Origin: Turritopsis dohrnii
Lineage: Eukaryota; Cnidaria; Hydrozoa; Anthoathecata; Oceaniidae
DNA length: 64,000 nt
Reading direction: 5' to 3'
Assembly (NCBI GenBank): GCA_027922465.2
Contig: BQMF02000164.1
Location: forward strand, 434,001-498,000
The notes beneath the pieces were generated by a model. The model did not search any database, was not told the origin of the DNA, and was given only the letters and a program-made list of their open reading frames with translations. Below are positions 54,201 to 64,000 of this stretch, one piece after another (the stretch's first letter is position 1; each line of letters opens with the position of its first letter). The translations under genes were made by a program, and so were the position numbers.

Positions 54201-57200
54201 GAGATGTTTATTCTGATACCTTAAGGAAAGAAATTGTTTGCAGAAGAAATTTGTATGAACTTTTTTTTGCGAAATTTATTTTTGCGGATTTCGCTCAAAT
54301 CCACAAAAATAAATTCCGCAAAAATGAATAATTATTGGTTATCCGCAAAAATAAGTTCTGCAAAATTTTTGAAATGTTTCATCTATAAGGAAATGACCTT
54401 TCACTTTGGTTTGCATATAACTGAACCCTAGCCAGCATCTCGTCTTAACAAAACCTTTGGAAAATGTAAAAGGAAATAAGTCGATGTTATTGAACATCTA
54501 AGGACTCATTTATTATTCTTCTTACAACCAGCATCTGCACTTGTGACAGGTTTCGTGCTTTGTACTGTTGCTTTTACTTTGAGAAATAATGTCTGCGGTG
54601 GTACCACAGTTTTTATTGTTATTTTCACTTTTCGTTTATGGGAAGTAGACCAGACTGAGTCATATTCTCAGTTGCTGGCGTTACATTGACCTCCTGTGAA
54701 CAAAGATAAGACCCAGCCACATTATCTGTTTGTTATAGTTTACTATTCTTTTTGATATTTTAACTGCTGAAAAATAGATGTTATTCCATAGATCTGCTCT
54801 TTCCATTCAACTAAAGTTTGTAAATACATCCAGGCACTAAATTGGGTGTTTCCTTACTTTCGATTTTATCAAATTTCTTGCATCTGCGAAAATTTAATTC
54901 TACAAAATCTCTTTTGAAGTTGTCATCCACAAAAATTTATTCCACAAAATATGGCGTTTTTGGGTCATTTATCCGCAAAAATAAATTGCACAAAAATTTC
55001 TTTCGCAAATAATTACTTTCCATAAGGTATATACTTGAATTTGGTTTTATAAGTTGTCATTTTAATCATTTATCATGATTGCAACAATAAAGATCATACA
55101 TTTGTTATGATGAAATTATTTTACACAATGATGATATGCATTTGTTTAAGGGGAAAATGTTAGTCACATTTAGGTCTTATAACTTTTCGCTAAGCGTCTC
55201 ACTTTTTAACTCCTCAGCAAAAATTATAAGACAAACCTTATCATTTGACCAACCATGACATCTTCATTTCATAATAAGTTCAAAATGAGTTTTTTTGTGG
55301 TATTAAATACCCTTCCAACATGATTAGTAAGGACAACATTTTTATCTGAGTATCAGGTTGATGGTAGTTATACTGTAATTATTTTATCACACATTTTTCT
55401 CATGGTTATCAATATACACACAATTATTGACAAAAATTTCGCAACTTTGGGGAAATAATATAGTCGCATTTTTGCGAATCTTGTTTTAAGTAAAATGATT
55501 TTGAGGTGAGAAAGGAAGCATTTCTCGCAATGTTCCATCATTCATTTTAAATACTTTGAAACATCTCGGCCATTTCTTGTTAATTTAAAATAAAAATGCA
55601 CAAAAAATTTCGTCTCACCAACAACTCTTGTCAGTTTTGTTGCGGCTTCTTCGGATATATTTGGTTTTACCTTCTTTATGACATCATCATAAAAAATGGC
55701 AGACATCCCATTAATTCCAGAAGACAAGGTGCTGAAAATTAATATAATTTTAAGACCCAGCAAGTGTCAGCATGCTTAGAATGTGTATACAAATTTCATG
55801 TTTTCAGCTATAAATACCAACACTGAACACTTAAGATAAGAAACTTTTTCTTTGGCTGAAGATCGAAGTGGTTGTTATTTAAATACTACCTTAGGTAACA
55901 TCAGGCATAAGATGGTACAGTTTTCAGATTAAACAATGATTCAATAGATTTATGTTAAAAAAAACACTTAGAAAATTTTAATTGAAGTAAGAATAGAACT
56001 CCAACAAAACGTCTCAAAATACCTCAATGCAAAACTGAAGAGACAGGCTGTAAACAATCCTGATATACCAGTAAGATAACCCAATTCATTCACCACAAAG
56101 TATGGCAAAATCTATAACAAGCAAAACAGTTGGAAACTTTTCAAGTTTTTAATTTCAAATGCTGGCAGTTGTCTTATTAAACCCAAAATGAACCAGTAAT
56201 CAGTGTATTAATGCTTAGCAAATTCAATATCAGTGGTTGTTCAGTACCAGTGTTGTTTTGGTTTTTCCGAACAATAGCATTTAGTATAATTTGTAGAAGT
56301 CCCTAGAAAATCACAAAATTCGAAATGCTGGCAGTTGTCTTATTATTTAATCCAAAATTAACCAAGCCAGAAATCATTGTATTTTAATAGATTCAATATC
56401 AGTGTTGTTCAGTGCTAGTGTTCTAGTATTACTGAAGACGTCCCTGGAAAATTTATTGAAATAATTTGACCAAAATTCGAAGAAAGGAGAAGTTAACACA
56501 GAAATGAAAACAGTATTCACTCTTGACAGATGAATCATTAAGCAAAATAGAAAAATTGCAATAGACACTGCTTTCTTTTTAAAATCTTGAAAATCTTAGG
56601 GGTTATCGTATCCATTATAATAGCAGTATCACAGATAATAAATCTTCAAGTTAAAAAAAATCTTATGACATTAAATCCGGAAATTTAAAATTGAATTAAG
56701 TTAGTCATATTTCCACAACAACAACAAACTTTTCACCTGGTCATACTGTTGTATTTTTTTGCTTCGGAGTAGATCACACTCACTGTAATTGGCAAAAATA
56801 ACCAAAGAATCGATTGCCAATAGGAGAATGATTAGCATAACACCAAAAAATGATGCATAAAGAGCTCTAAAGGTTTAAAAAATGAAGTGATAATTTCGCA
56901 GCAAATTATATTATCAAATAATAATATAATTATAAAAACTATAAGCAAATTATATTAAATTAATGATTACTGATTATGATGAAAAAAATGTTTCTTAATA
57001 AGTCATGCCACATCTTTTTCAAAAAACATCTTATAAAAATGCAAATTCTCTTGTACAGCTACATAATACTTCAAACTAACCTGTCACACAAAAAAAAGTA
57101 TTATTCCATAATGAAGAAAAAAAAATCTATGATACATACTTTCGAGCATGTGACAAACTTTTAGCAGATACAATTCTTTGAACAGTGGGCTGAGAAGTGC

Positions 57201-60200
57201 TCCAGGTTCCAATAACTGAAAACATTAAGCCTATTGTACAGCCCCAGACAGAATGGTATATACGAGGGTCTGGATCAAAGCTGAAACGATAATGTAGTGT
57301 GTAAAGTGGACGGTTCAAATTGGATCTATTATTTTTCAAATTCAAATGTTTTTATCCACGGCCCAGATTGTTATTTTTTATTATTATCATTGAGTATCAC
57401 TCCTTGCAAGGATGTAAACAGCCAGCTACTAGGTAAGGAGTTACTAAAGAAAAAAAATGAAGAACAAAAAAATAGAAGCACCGAGATAGAAGGAAAGGAT
57501 TGATGCTCTTCATTAAAAGTGAAAATATCATAACAATTAATCCCGATCACTTTTTTTATATTTTTTTATTTTTTTTATTTTTGATGTTTCATGACTTGTA
57601 ATTTCAGCGCATCTGAGGGGGGCAACTATAAAAAAACTCTCTGCATCTGCACGCAACCATGGTGGGTGCTCCCCAACAGCCAATTCAACGGATACCCAAA
57701 GTATTTTCCTAGATCAGCTCCTGAGTTTTAGAGCAATGCAGACACTACAAAGAATACTGAAGCATTTCTAGCATTTTAAAGATATGATAACAAAATACAC
57801 GAACTCTGTTCCATATGCCTCAGCAAAAAGTTTGAATGCAAGAGAATAGGTAAGAAGCGAAATGATGCAGAAATTACCTAATTTTTAATCTGTCCCATTC
57901 ACGAGCTATTTCTATCACCTTGGAGAATGAGCCAACTTGGGAAATACCAATGCCTGCAGTTGCAGCTAGCCCAACCATCATAACAGCAGATTGAAAAACA
58001 TCAGTCCATATGACAGCTCGCATGCCACCCTAAATTAAAACATCACAACTATCTTTGTTAATGAGAGAAATAAAATAATTCCACCAATATACCATCATCA
58101 TTCTCACCTAAGACTGAGACTTTTACAATGTATTTACGTACAACTGTAACTACACTACAAACCAATCTTCATGGTAAATTTTATCGACATGAAAGTATAT
58201 AAAAGTACACACACTGCATATTTTTATTTCATTGTATACAATCTTTCTGGTGACGTCACAACCTCCCTGTTAAGCAAAGTTTGAGTGTTCTTGTATTTAG
58301 TTTTCTCAAAAAAAATTTCAATATGGTCATTCTGAATTATAAACGCAAAGCTCAGATGTCTCTTCTAGCTGTTTTCTCTCTTGCTATCGACAGACATTTC
58401 ATAGGACGCTAGACATAATCGATAATCTTATTTTGTATGATCTTTAGTTTTATCAAAAATATTTACAATGATACCACTGTAAAATATCATGATATTTTAC
58501 ATAAGAGACGAAAATGTAATTCCAGTTTTTATTTGAAAAACGACTACATTTTTCTCTTTTCTCTAATATTGTGTCTGTTTCTGGTTAGGTTGTGCTGAAT
58601 GTACCGCTAACTTTTCAGTTACCCACTGATCCCCTATGATGGTGTTGTATTGACTTCTCCTCCTGTTTTAACGCAACTACTTTTTTACAAGCTCCGAGAT
58701 GGAGAAACAGCGCAGATTAAACGAACTTCGTCATTGAAAAGAAATATTCAGAAGGAACACCATACCCATGTTTACACTACCTGTTTATTTTCATATTTCA
58801 TGAAATACACCTTTTTTTATAAGCATAATGGATATAAGCATAATTAGGCTGATAATTGCCAAAAATTTAAGCATAAACTAAGCATACCTTGAAAAAATTG
58901 TGTAAGCATAAACAATAGTCAAAAAATATTTTTTTTGGGGGGATATGAAACATCTCCATAGCAAAGAAAGCTTTTGCTGTGATATAAGGCTGAATCTTAA
59001 CAGTTTTTCTCATTAGGTGTGGATAGACTAAGCATGTTTATAAACATGGATTAAGGCTCAATTCTCAAGATCTTTAAGCATAACCGAGGCTGACTCAAAT
59101 TTACCTCATGCTTATAAAAAAAGGTGTATACATGAGTACTTTTATTGACCTGGTTGTTACTTTATGTTTAACTTTTTCTGGATCGAAAAACTTAAAATAC
59201 GAAATCTTTTTCCCTTCTTGTTTGGTTCTGCGTTGCTTAATGTTGCATCCAAAAGCTTGGCAATAAGCGATTGTAGAAAACAATTAAACCAAAGATATCA
59301 GACATACACATGAAACAACATGAAGCAACGAAAGAAAAAAGAATTAACAACTTGAATGAGCACATGTCTCTGTTTAGCTTTCGAAAAGAGTAGTCAGCTT
59401 GTGACGTCACAAAACTTGAAAACTTCCAAAACCTTGTAACTTCTTCAATATTCATCCAAAGGAGCTCAAATTTTCACAATATGTTTTATTTAATCAGTAT
59501 TTTCAATTTTTCTTTGCTTATTTAAAAAGTCTTTTTTGGGGTTAATTGTTAATTGTTAAATTTAAAGACTAAAAAAATTCAAGGGAAACAAAAATTTATT
59601 AAACAAATCTTTTGATTAAAAAAATCTTTTAATAGGTAGTCTTCTCAAGAATGATATTATTTCTAAAAACGTTGATCATCGTTTCCTCATTCAGGGAAAA
59701 TGACTTTGGAAAAGGCCCTTGAAAAAAAAACACATTCCTAATGGAGATGTCTGGCCAGAAGAAATACATAAGAAACATACCAAAGATGTATAAAATGTAC
59801 AAACAATGCCAGTTGAGATAATAGTTACGGTCAAAGGTATATCAGCAACTAGGAAAAACGGAACAATTCAAAATAATGAACATGTGAAAATAAAATAATG
59901 ATAATCGAGATATTTTCAGCTCCTCATGCATGATAGAAAATCCCACAGATATAAATAAGATGTTGCTTACAAACCTGATTTAAGTGCCAAACTTGGAGCA
60001 AATAACACAATGCTCAAATATAATGCCTGCAAATTAAATAAGTAAACAGACAGTTTACTGAATCAATATCCAAGGAGTGTCAACTGCTCATGACAAGAGA
60101 CAAGAGTTATGTTTCACTATACCATCCTATAAAATGACTCCATAAAACGATGCAAATTTGTTTCACATACGATAAAAATCGACATGATAATAACTTAAAC

Positions 60201-60303
60201 CAGGTTACCTGTAATATTAAAAAATGTTTCTACTTACGTATTGCAAGTGAAAGAAGAAACAGCCAAGATATCGCACTGCAGTTGAAAAACGCTTTTCCAA
60301 ATA
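48272..60303 (-). CDS. SLC5-family sodium-coupled monocarboxylate-type transporter, N-terminus not found
   Basis: Fourteen exons join in frame: 60238-60303, 59975-60026, 59781-59848, 57878-58029, 57140-57280, 56737-56866, 56023-56111, 55619-55731, 50674-50744, 50504-50590, 49883-50052, 49662-49771, 48410-48504 and 48272-48313. They cover the protein from YLEKRFSTAVRYLGC (third helix region) to the C-terminus ESDVLLTTFKEKA. Family signatures: STGIVCTFYTSLGGMRAVIW then TDVFQ; the SF motif region STSQPTVQRIVSAKS; FTACLFSFALRSTLSSGIN; IQLFGIVGGPYFAMFALGIF. These match the SLC5A8/A12/A6 group, which imports monocarboxylates or vitamins with sodium across the plasma membrane. The substrate cannot be set from sequence. 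About 90 N-terminal residues are missing; I found no matching exon in 60.3-64 kb. The 4.9-kb intron 50745-55618 holds a tandem duplication. Confidence 0.9.
49468..49588 (-). mobile_element. Foldback MITE family copy in an SLC5 intron
   Basis: CCCAGTCGGCAAAATCGTCA start and GTGCCGGCTGGG end; inside are AAAGTCACTATGACGGAGAG and TATAGAAATGCACTCCTTCG. Confidence 0.85.
50895..51600. repeat. Tandem duplication with period of about 353 bp in SLC5 intron
   Basis: ATAGGGCGAAATATATGTTA recurs about 353 bp apart (near 50917 and 51267). Both copies continue through CTTCTCCGTTCACTTTTATA, ATAAGAATAGAGGCTAG and CGTTAAATGATGGAAATAAA. About 85% alike by eye. Confidence 0.8.
52340..52504 (-). other. Exon-like open block, copy 1, in SLC5 intron
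   Basis: On the minus strand, after an acceptor (CTTTGTTCAG), the frame GKVNQSRSTFHKGKVQITIE, TVIPPQTSFLKVKATVRSTK, PVASADADSIVIDKE is open to a TAA. It is not part of the SLC5 protein, which is complete without it. Its duplicate at 54514-54705 keeps the same frame. It could be an alternative terminal exon, part of an unrelated nested gene, or a repeat. Confidence 0.4.
54216..55030. repeat. Inverted-end repeat of about 815 bp (ATACCTTAAGGAAAGAAAT ends)
   Basis: The left ATACCTTAAGGAAAGAAATT and the right end (complement ATACCTTATGGAAAGTAATT) face each other, followed in both by TTTGCRRAAGAAATTT. The AATTTTTGCGGAA / TTCCGCAAAAATAAATT phrase recurs many times near both ends. Similar ends occur near 52777, 42248 and 43050. 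The interval includes the exon-like block, so this may be two facing insertions rather than one element. Confidence 0.5.
54514..54705 (-). other. Exon-like open block, copy 2, in SLC5 intron
   Basis: The corresponding frame reads VWSTSHKRKVKITIKTVVPP, QTLFLKVKATVQSTKPVTSA, DAGCKKNNK then stop. An acceptor-like CTTTGTTCACAG lies at the equivalent place, but a small insertion after it puts a stop in this frame upstream. From that acceptor a different frame is open (EVNVTPATENMTQSGLLPIN EK, split here for length). Coding status uncertain. Confidence 0.35.
56159..56480. repeat. 166-bp tandem duplication in SLC5 intron
   Basis: AATGCTGGCAGTTGTCTTAT occurs near 56159 and 56325. Both copies continue with CCAAAATKAACC, TTCAATATCAGTG and TCCCTRGAAAAT. 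Confidence 0.8.
58808..59126. mobile_element. 319-bp TA-flanked MITE (CACCTTTTTTTATAAGCAT ends)
   Basis: Inverted ends CACCTTTTTTTATAAGCAT, flanked by TA at 58806-58807 and 59127-59128. The interior repeats AAGCATAA and has an ATGGATATAAGCATAATTAG arm. Same architecture as 39438-39889 with a C for A change in the repeated unit. Confidence 0.85.
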
Positions 60304-60419
60304 CTAAAGAAATTAAATCTGTTTAATAACTTCTCAGCTATTTATAGTTTGAAATAATTTTGCAATAATCTTATTATACTAATTCGCTTTGTGCATCCCA
60401 CTTTTATTTTAGAGAGTGA

Positions 60420-60850
60420 TATATTTAACTAAATTTTACGTAGGATTTCCTATATTGTCCGCGTAAAGCCACGTAGACGCGAGAACGTTTTTTTCTCTGT
60501 AATGACGTCAGATTCTACTAAAACATTGATTTGACGTCAGTTTTTTTTTATCAGTACATACATTTATACGCTTACACGGGACACGGGTTCATTTCGAAAT
60601 AAAAACCGGTAAGAAATGTTTTGCCAAAATTGTATGTTGATTGCGGGCGGCGTGCGACACAACACAAGCTAAACATGGTCGGCGAGCGACGCCGCCTTGG
60701 CGGCTATACGCGTACGGTTTATATGGTTTATACACGTACACGGGATTTGAATAAAGGGATCATTTTCGAAATAAAAACCGGTAAGAAATGTTTTGCCTGC
60801 ATGTTGATCTTTGGTGGCGTGCGACGACGCCTTGGCGTCTAGTCTTATTA
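60420..60850. repeat. Two units of a GC-hairpin repeat (GGCGAGCGACGCCGCCTTGG)
   Basis: CACGGGNNACGGG...TTTCGAAATAAAAACCGGTA AGAAATGTTTTGCC occurs twice (about 60570-60625 and 60738-60798), each followed by a GGCGTGCGAC / GACGCCTTGGCG stretch. Related units occur at 6600-6640 and 62515-62700. Confidence 0.65.
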
Positions 60851-61125
60851 TACTAATTCGCGATTGTGTGTCACACTTTACGAATATTTTAATTTAAATT
60901 TGATTGTTTTAGGTAGTTTCTGCGAAAAAACGTATTGTGAAGATTGAACTAACAAGTGTGGAAGCAAATCGACGAAAGAACTGAAAAAAATTTAAGTTTC
61001 GGGATCGTTTTCTTTTCGGGTTTATCAAGTAGAGTACATTATTGTTTACAGTGCAGAATGTACAAGAATCTTTTACTTATTTACTAACTTTACTTATTAT
61101 AATACCTTTCCTTTTTTGTTTCTAG

Positions 61126-61357
61126 AACTTAAAAACGGATGCCTGCAGAAAGATCTTTACTCAGGTAAAATGTTTTTGTTTTTTTATCGTTTTCGTTGAG
61201 CTACCACTTCGTAGAGATTTAATTAAGAAGTGGACATAAATATACGAAAAACTGATTGTTTTCTTCGTTAGCATATCAGTACAGAAAGACGAAAAAGAAA
61301 GAAAAACTTTACGGGGCGAATAACTTGGATGTGGCGGAGCATCGTTGTTATTGTTAA
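61126..61357 (+). other. Possible small terminal exon pair on + strand
   Basis: TTTCTAG at 61125 opens a 39-bp exon ending CTCAG|GTAAAA. TTCGTTAG at 61271 opens a second exon that joins in phase to read LKNGCLQKDLYSAYQYRKTK then KKEKLYGANNLDVAEHRCYC and stop. Splice sites and phase agree, and the Lys-rich then HRCYC end looks protein-like. No upstream exon recognised. It may belong to the surrounding repeat. Confidence 0.3.
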
Positions 61358-62514
61358 CAACAGCATGCTTAGCAAAGGTGATGTTACTTATTATTATTCT
61401 GTATTATTATATTGTTCTGTTATTTACAAAAACAAAAATGGTTCCAGAGTTGTGACCATGAGGCAAGCGTAAGCTGTTGCTGTTGAAAGGCTCTTTGACT
61501 GTAGCTACATCATACATGATCTTTATAGATTTTATTCATTTAAGCGTATTTTTACTTTTTAAATGTGATTATAGTGTCTTCTTCTGCATGGTTTATTCAT
61601 TTAGATTTGTTCCTTTTTCACAAGAAAGAAAGTAAAAACAAATAAACGTCATTTAGGAAAGTATCATCTTTATATTATGAGTTTGGGAATGCTTGGGTAT
61701 TTAGTTTGATCATGTTCTTCTTCGTCATCCAGCTAATAATTATTCACTGTTGTTTCATGTGTAATGTATCTCTGTCTGACTTTCCGACTATTATCAGCAT
61801 CATAATTTGAATTTGTTTTTGATAATGCTCCCAGTGGATGTATATACCTGTATTTGTTTATGCGACATTCTAATTCATGGAATTTTTCTTATTTTTTTAT
61901 TTTTTCATGTTAATGCATTATTTTGTGTTATGGTAATCGTTTACGTACTATGCCTGGGTAATTAACTTTGGCATTATGATTTTATTTATTTGTGACTTCT
62001 GGGTGTAAATTTTTGTTCTTAGTTATTGTTTTTAGGATAAATGCGTACTTGAATTTAATTTTTTTTTTCTTTTTTTTTGTTGTTGTTTATTTCAATATTC
62101 TTATAGCATGATTAGGTTTTCGGTATTACAATTGAAATATTATGCTTTTAGGTAATAATAAAAAAAGCATAAAGAAATGAAACTCATGGTTTTAATCATG
62201 ACGTTGATGGTTTTGGGAAGAACAGACTAAATATCATTTCAAAAATTCATTAATGGTTGCAGTCCAGTAGTAACTTTGGAACAAAAGAAAAAGTTGGAAG
62301 GTATCAATTTGTTTTGAATTAACATTTTGTAATGTTTGGTTTCGTATGTCTGGGTAAACAGTTCTGTGTTATATATTGCCATTTTTTTTTTACATTAAAG
62401 TTACTTTTCTTCTGCGTATAAATATATTATTCTGAGCCATGTTGCTATTTGTTTCTGTTTTTAATCTTCTGAATGTAAGAAATGAATTAAAACATTAATG
62501 CCTGTAGAAACTTT

Positions 62515-62700
62515 TACACGAGTTAAATTTCACAACACAACGCATACTGAACATGGGTGGCGAGCAACACCGCCTGGGATGTTTTTGAGTTGCGATTCTA
62601 TGATTTATTTTTTCGTCACGGGGTACGTACACGGGAATGGTGGATTTGACCTAATGTTTTCGAAGTTAAGTTCGGTAAAAAGTTTTTACCCGGGATACTA
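62515..62700. repeat. Third unit of the GC-hairpin repeat
   Basis: CACAACACAACGCATACTGA, ACATGGGTGGCGAGCAACAC, CGCC, then GTACGTACACGGGAATGG and TTTTCGAAGTTAAGTTCGGT, in the same order as the unit at about 60650-60800 but diverged. Confidence 0.55.
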
Positions 62701-62840
62701 GTTCCAAATAACTAGAATCATAATAGAATAATAGAATAACAGAATGCTTTATAAAAACATAATAATTGTGAATTCAAAAATACTACACTATTGCAAATTA
62801 ACAAACCCTGGGTGTCAATACAGAAAAAGGTATAGTTGGT

Positions 62841-62891
62841 AGAGCAATTGCCTACAGAGCCATTGCCTACAGAGCAATTGCCTACAGAGCC
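62841..62891. repeat. 15-bp tandem repeat, just over three units
   Basis: AGAGCAATTGCCTAC starts at 62841, 62856 (one change) and 62871, then a partial unit. Confidence 0.9.
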
Positions 62892-63257
62892 AAAAAGAAA
62901 TGATTTCAATTCCCATTCAATCTAGTATATACTATTGCAATGATTTGAAAGAATATTGCCTTCAAATAATGTGCAATAAAGTGCTCTGCAAATTGGTTCT
63001 TTCTTAAAACCTTTATAAAACTAATCGAATTACTTTGTAGACTGTAGATGTTCAAATGCTTAAGTTTATATTTCCTATGTTAAGATCAAAACAAAAAACC
63101 CATTAAGGTTTTCTTTTCTAATTTTGAGCATGAAATACTTCATTTATCCTAGATGAACACCTTTTTATGTATAAAAACCTATCCAAAATGAAAAAATTGC
63201 TAAAAAAACAACTGCTTTCTGTTTTAAAAGTCATGACAGAGCAAATTTTATTTCAAG

Positions 63258-63457
63258 ATGTCTGACATTCATGAAAGTTCAGCATCTTTGGAAATTCTGA
63301 ATTCTAGTTTTGAAACTGACGTAAGTGATCATGATGAAGATAAAGAAGAAGAATTAAACTAGGGTAGATTGGAAAACTTGCATTTGTCCTCATGCGAAAA
63401 ATATTCAAAGAAATGATGATTTACGAGTGCAAATGCTGTAGAAAGGATGACGAGTAA
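63258..63457 (+). pseudogene. Possible second P2X7-ballast relic
   Basis: A 34-codon acidic frame (MSDIHESSASLEILNSSFET ... EEELN stop) is followed by DWKTCICPHAKN and, after a one-base shift, MMIYECKCCRKDDE. The C-x-C ... E-C-x-C-C spacing resembles the Zn-binding part of the ballast domain seen at 30085-30546. Heavily decayed; resemblance is partial. Confidence 0.3.
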
Positions 63458-63515
63458 AAAACACATCTTCATTATGAAAACAAAGATATGTATTCCACAC
63501 ATATTCCACAAGGGA

Positions 63516-63830
63516 TCATGTTGAACAACTTAGAATAGAATGATAGGGGACAGTTTCTATTCGTAGTAACTTTCGAAAAAACTGATTGTGTTTTTTATCT
63601 TCAACTGAATGAGAGCAGAAAAAGTTTCGAACATCAGTGTAAAATACGATGAGCAAAATAACAGCTGATATGATTGTGCAGAAATATGTGTAACAAAAGA
63701 TTAAATTTCCATCAGATGTGTCACTCTTTACATACTCTTCCAAGATAACAAATTTAAAAAACGTACAAGATGTAAAAGTAGCTATAATAACCAGAAAAAC
63801 CTCAGCCGACCATTGAAAATAATTTGTAAA
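63516..63830 (-). CDS. Terminal exon of an unidentified two-helix membrane protein segment
   Basis: After an acceptor ATGTATAG at 63831 the frame is open for exactly 104 codons to TGA at 63516. It reads FTNYFQWSAEVFLVIIATFT ... LEEYVKSDTSDGN ... CYTYFCTIISAVILLIVFYT, then a polar tail (DVRNFFCSHSVEDKKHNQFF ... ILSCST). Two stretches of about 20 hydrophobic residues (roughly 8-30 and 44-66) are probable membrane helices. It is not the SLC5 transporter. Upstream exons lie beyond the window; a 76-bp open stretch at 63914-63989 has splice-like ends but the wrong phase. Function unknown. Confidence 0.5.
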   Translation of the reverse strand, partial: FTNYFQWSAEVFLVIIATFTSCTFFKFVILEEYVKSDTSDGNLIFCYTYFCTIISAVILLIVFYTDVRNFFCSHSVEDKKHNQFFRKLLRIETVPYHSILSCST

Positions 63831-64000
63831 CTATACATTTGATATTTTGAAATTCATATTATGAATGTAAATTTAGCAGCAATAATGATTCAAGAAAAAA
63901 ATAACACTCATACTGAAGCTTAACAATACATCGTGAAGAACACAAGAAGTTTCATCAACAAAAACAAAATCTTCTAGTTTATGCAATCCCTACCAAAAGA

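Larger units (their letters stand above)
51600..55500. repeat. Two tandem copies of a block of about 2 kb in SLC5 intron
   Basis: Copy 1 is about 51.6-53.5 kb and copy 2 about 53.6-55.5 kb. Anchors: ATGCTTGGAACA near 51640 and 53655; AAGGACTYATTTATTA at 52323 and 54500; AATAGATGTTATTCCATA near 52580 and 54774; ATAGTCGCATTTTTGCGAAT near 53521 and 55461. A 60-bp stretch (AACTTTTTAATGAACGTGTA onward) at 51187 also recurs at 53559. Confidence 0.75.

Noticed and set aside
63914..63989. Possible penultimate exon upstream of the 63516-63830 exon
   Set aside because: Acceptor and donor look plausible, but its only open frame ends in phase 1 while the next exon needs phase 0.
1..64000. CRISPR arrays, rRNA or tRNA genes
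   Set aside because: No regularly spaced direct repeats with unique spacers, no rRNA-like conserved blocks, and no convincing tRNA A/B box pair noticed on either strand; this is animal nuclear DNA.

Overview
The window is AT-rich, intron-rich animal DNA. Introns are mostly GT-AG, the genes are typically metazoan (Cys-loop receptor, MnSOD, SGTA, POFUT2, SLC5), and small inverted-repeat elements are dense. Together with P2X7-ballast-domain sequences, a CR1/L2-like LINE tail and an SGNH-hydrolase gene next to repeats, this points to a marine invertebrate, most likely a cnidarian (hydrozoan-like). That placement is inference. All exon models are my own reading of frames and splice sites; there is no transcript evidence.

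Layout. 1-0.8 kb: partial SGNH/GDSL-hydrolase ORF (-). 2.2-7.2 kb: secreted ML/NPC2-like gene (+), with a 1.6-kb TTA-flanked inverted-repeat element in its last intron. 7.4-8.7 kb: decayed MnSOD last exon (-) and a 5'-truncated LINE (+). 9.9-12.8 kb: nicotinic-type Cys-loop receptor (+) with a Cys-rich N-terminal extension and unusual M2 residues. 13.3-14.8 kb: TIR element and a second MnSOD exon relic inside a segmental duplication. 15.6-18.6 kb: intact five-exon MnSOD (copy A, -). 19.3-20.8 kb: GTF3C5/TFIIIC63 (-). 22.1-22.4 kb: mitochondrial ribosomal protein mL54 (-). 23.9-25.9 kb: second intact MnSOD (copy B, -) with the same exon lengths but Trp to Gly in the metal-site motif and a longer C-terminus. 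28.6-37.8 kb: SGTA co-chaperone (-), 11 exons, whose introns hold a TIR element carrying a broken P2X7-ballast gene and a nested pair of TIR elements. 43.5-45.8 kb: protein O-fucosyltransferase 2 (-), five exons. 48.3-60.3 kb: SLC5 sodium/monocarboxylate-type symporter (-), 14 visible exons, N-terminal exons not found, with a tandemly duplicated 2-kb block in one intron. 60.4-64 kb: repeats, a possible small + strand exon pair, and the terminal exon of an unidentified two-helix membrane protein (-).

The genes do not form an operon or a single pathway; most look like housekeeping genes. The main unifying signal is a foldback repeat of about 110-125 bp (ends like CCCAGTGGGCAAA, core palindrome ATTTCTATAGAAAT). 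At least 13 copies are scattered through the window, four of them within 1.4 kb, and one makes up most of an SGTA intron. The second theme is MnSOD copy expansion: two complete genes and two relic last exons on the same strand.
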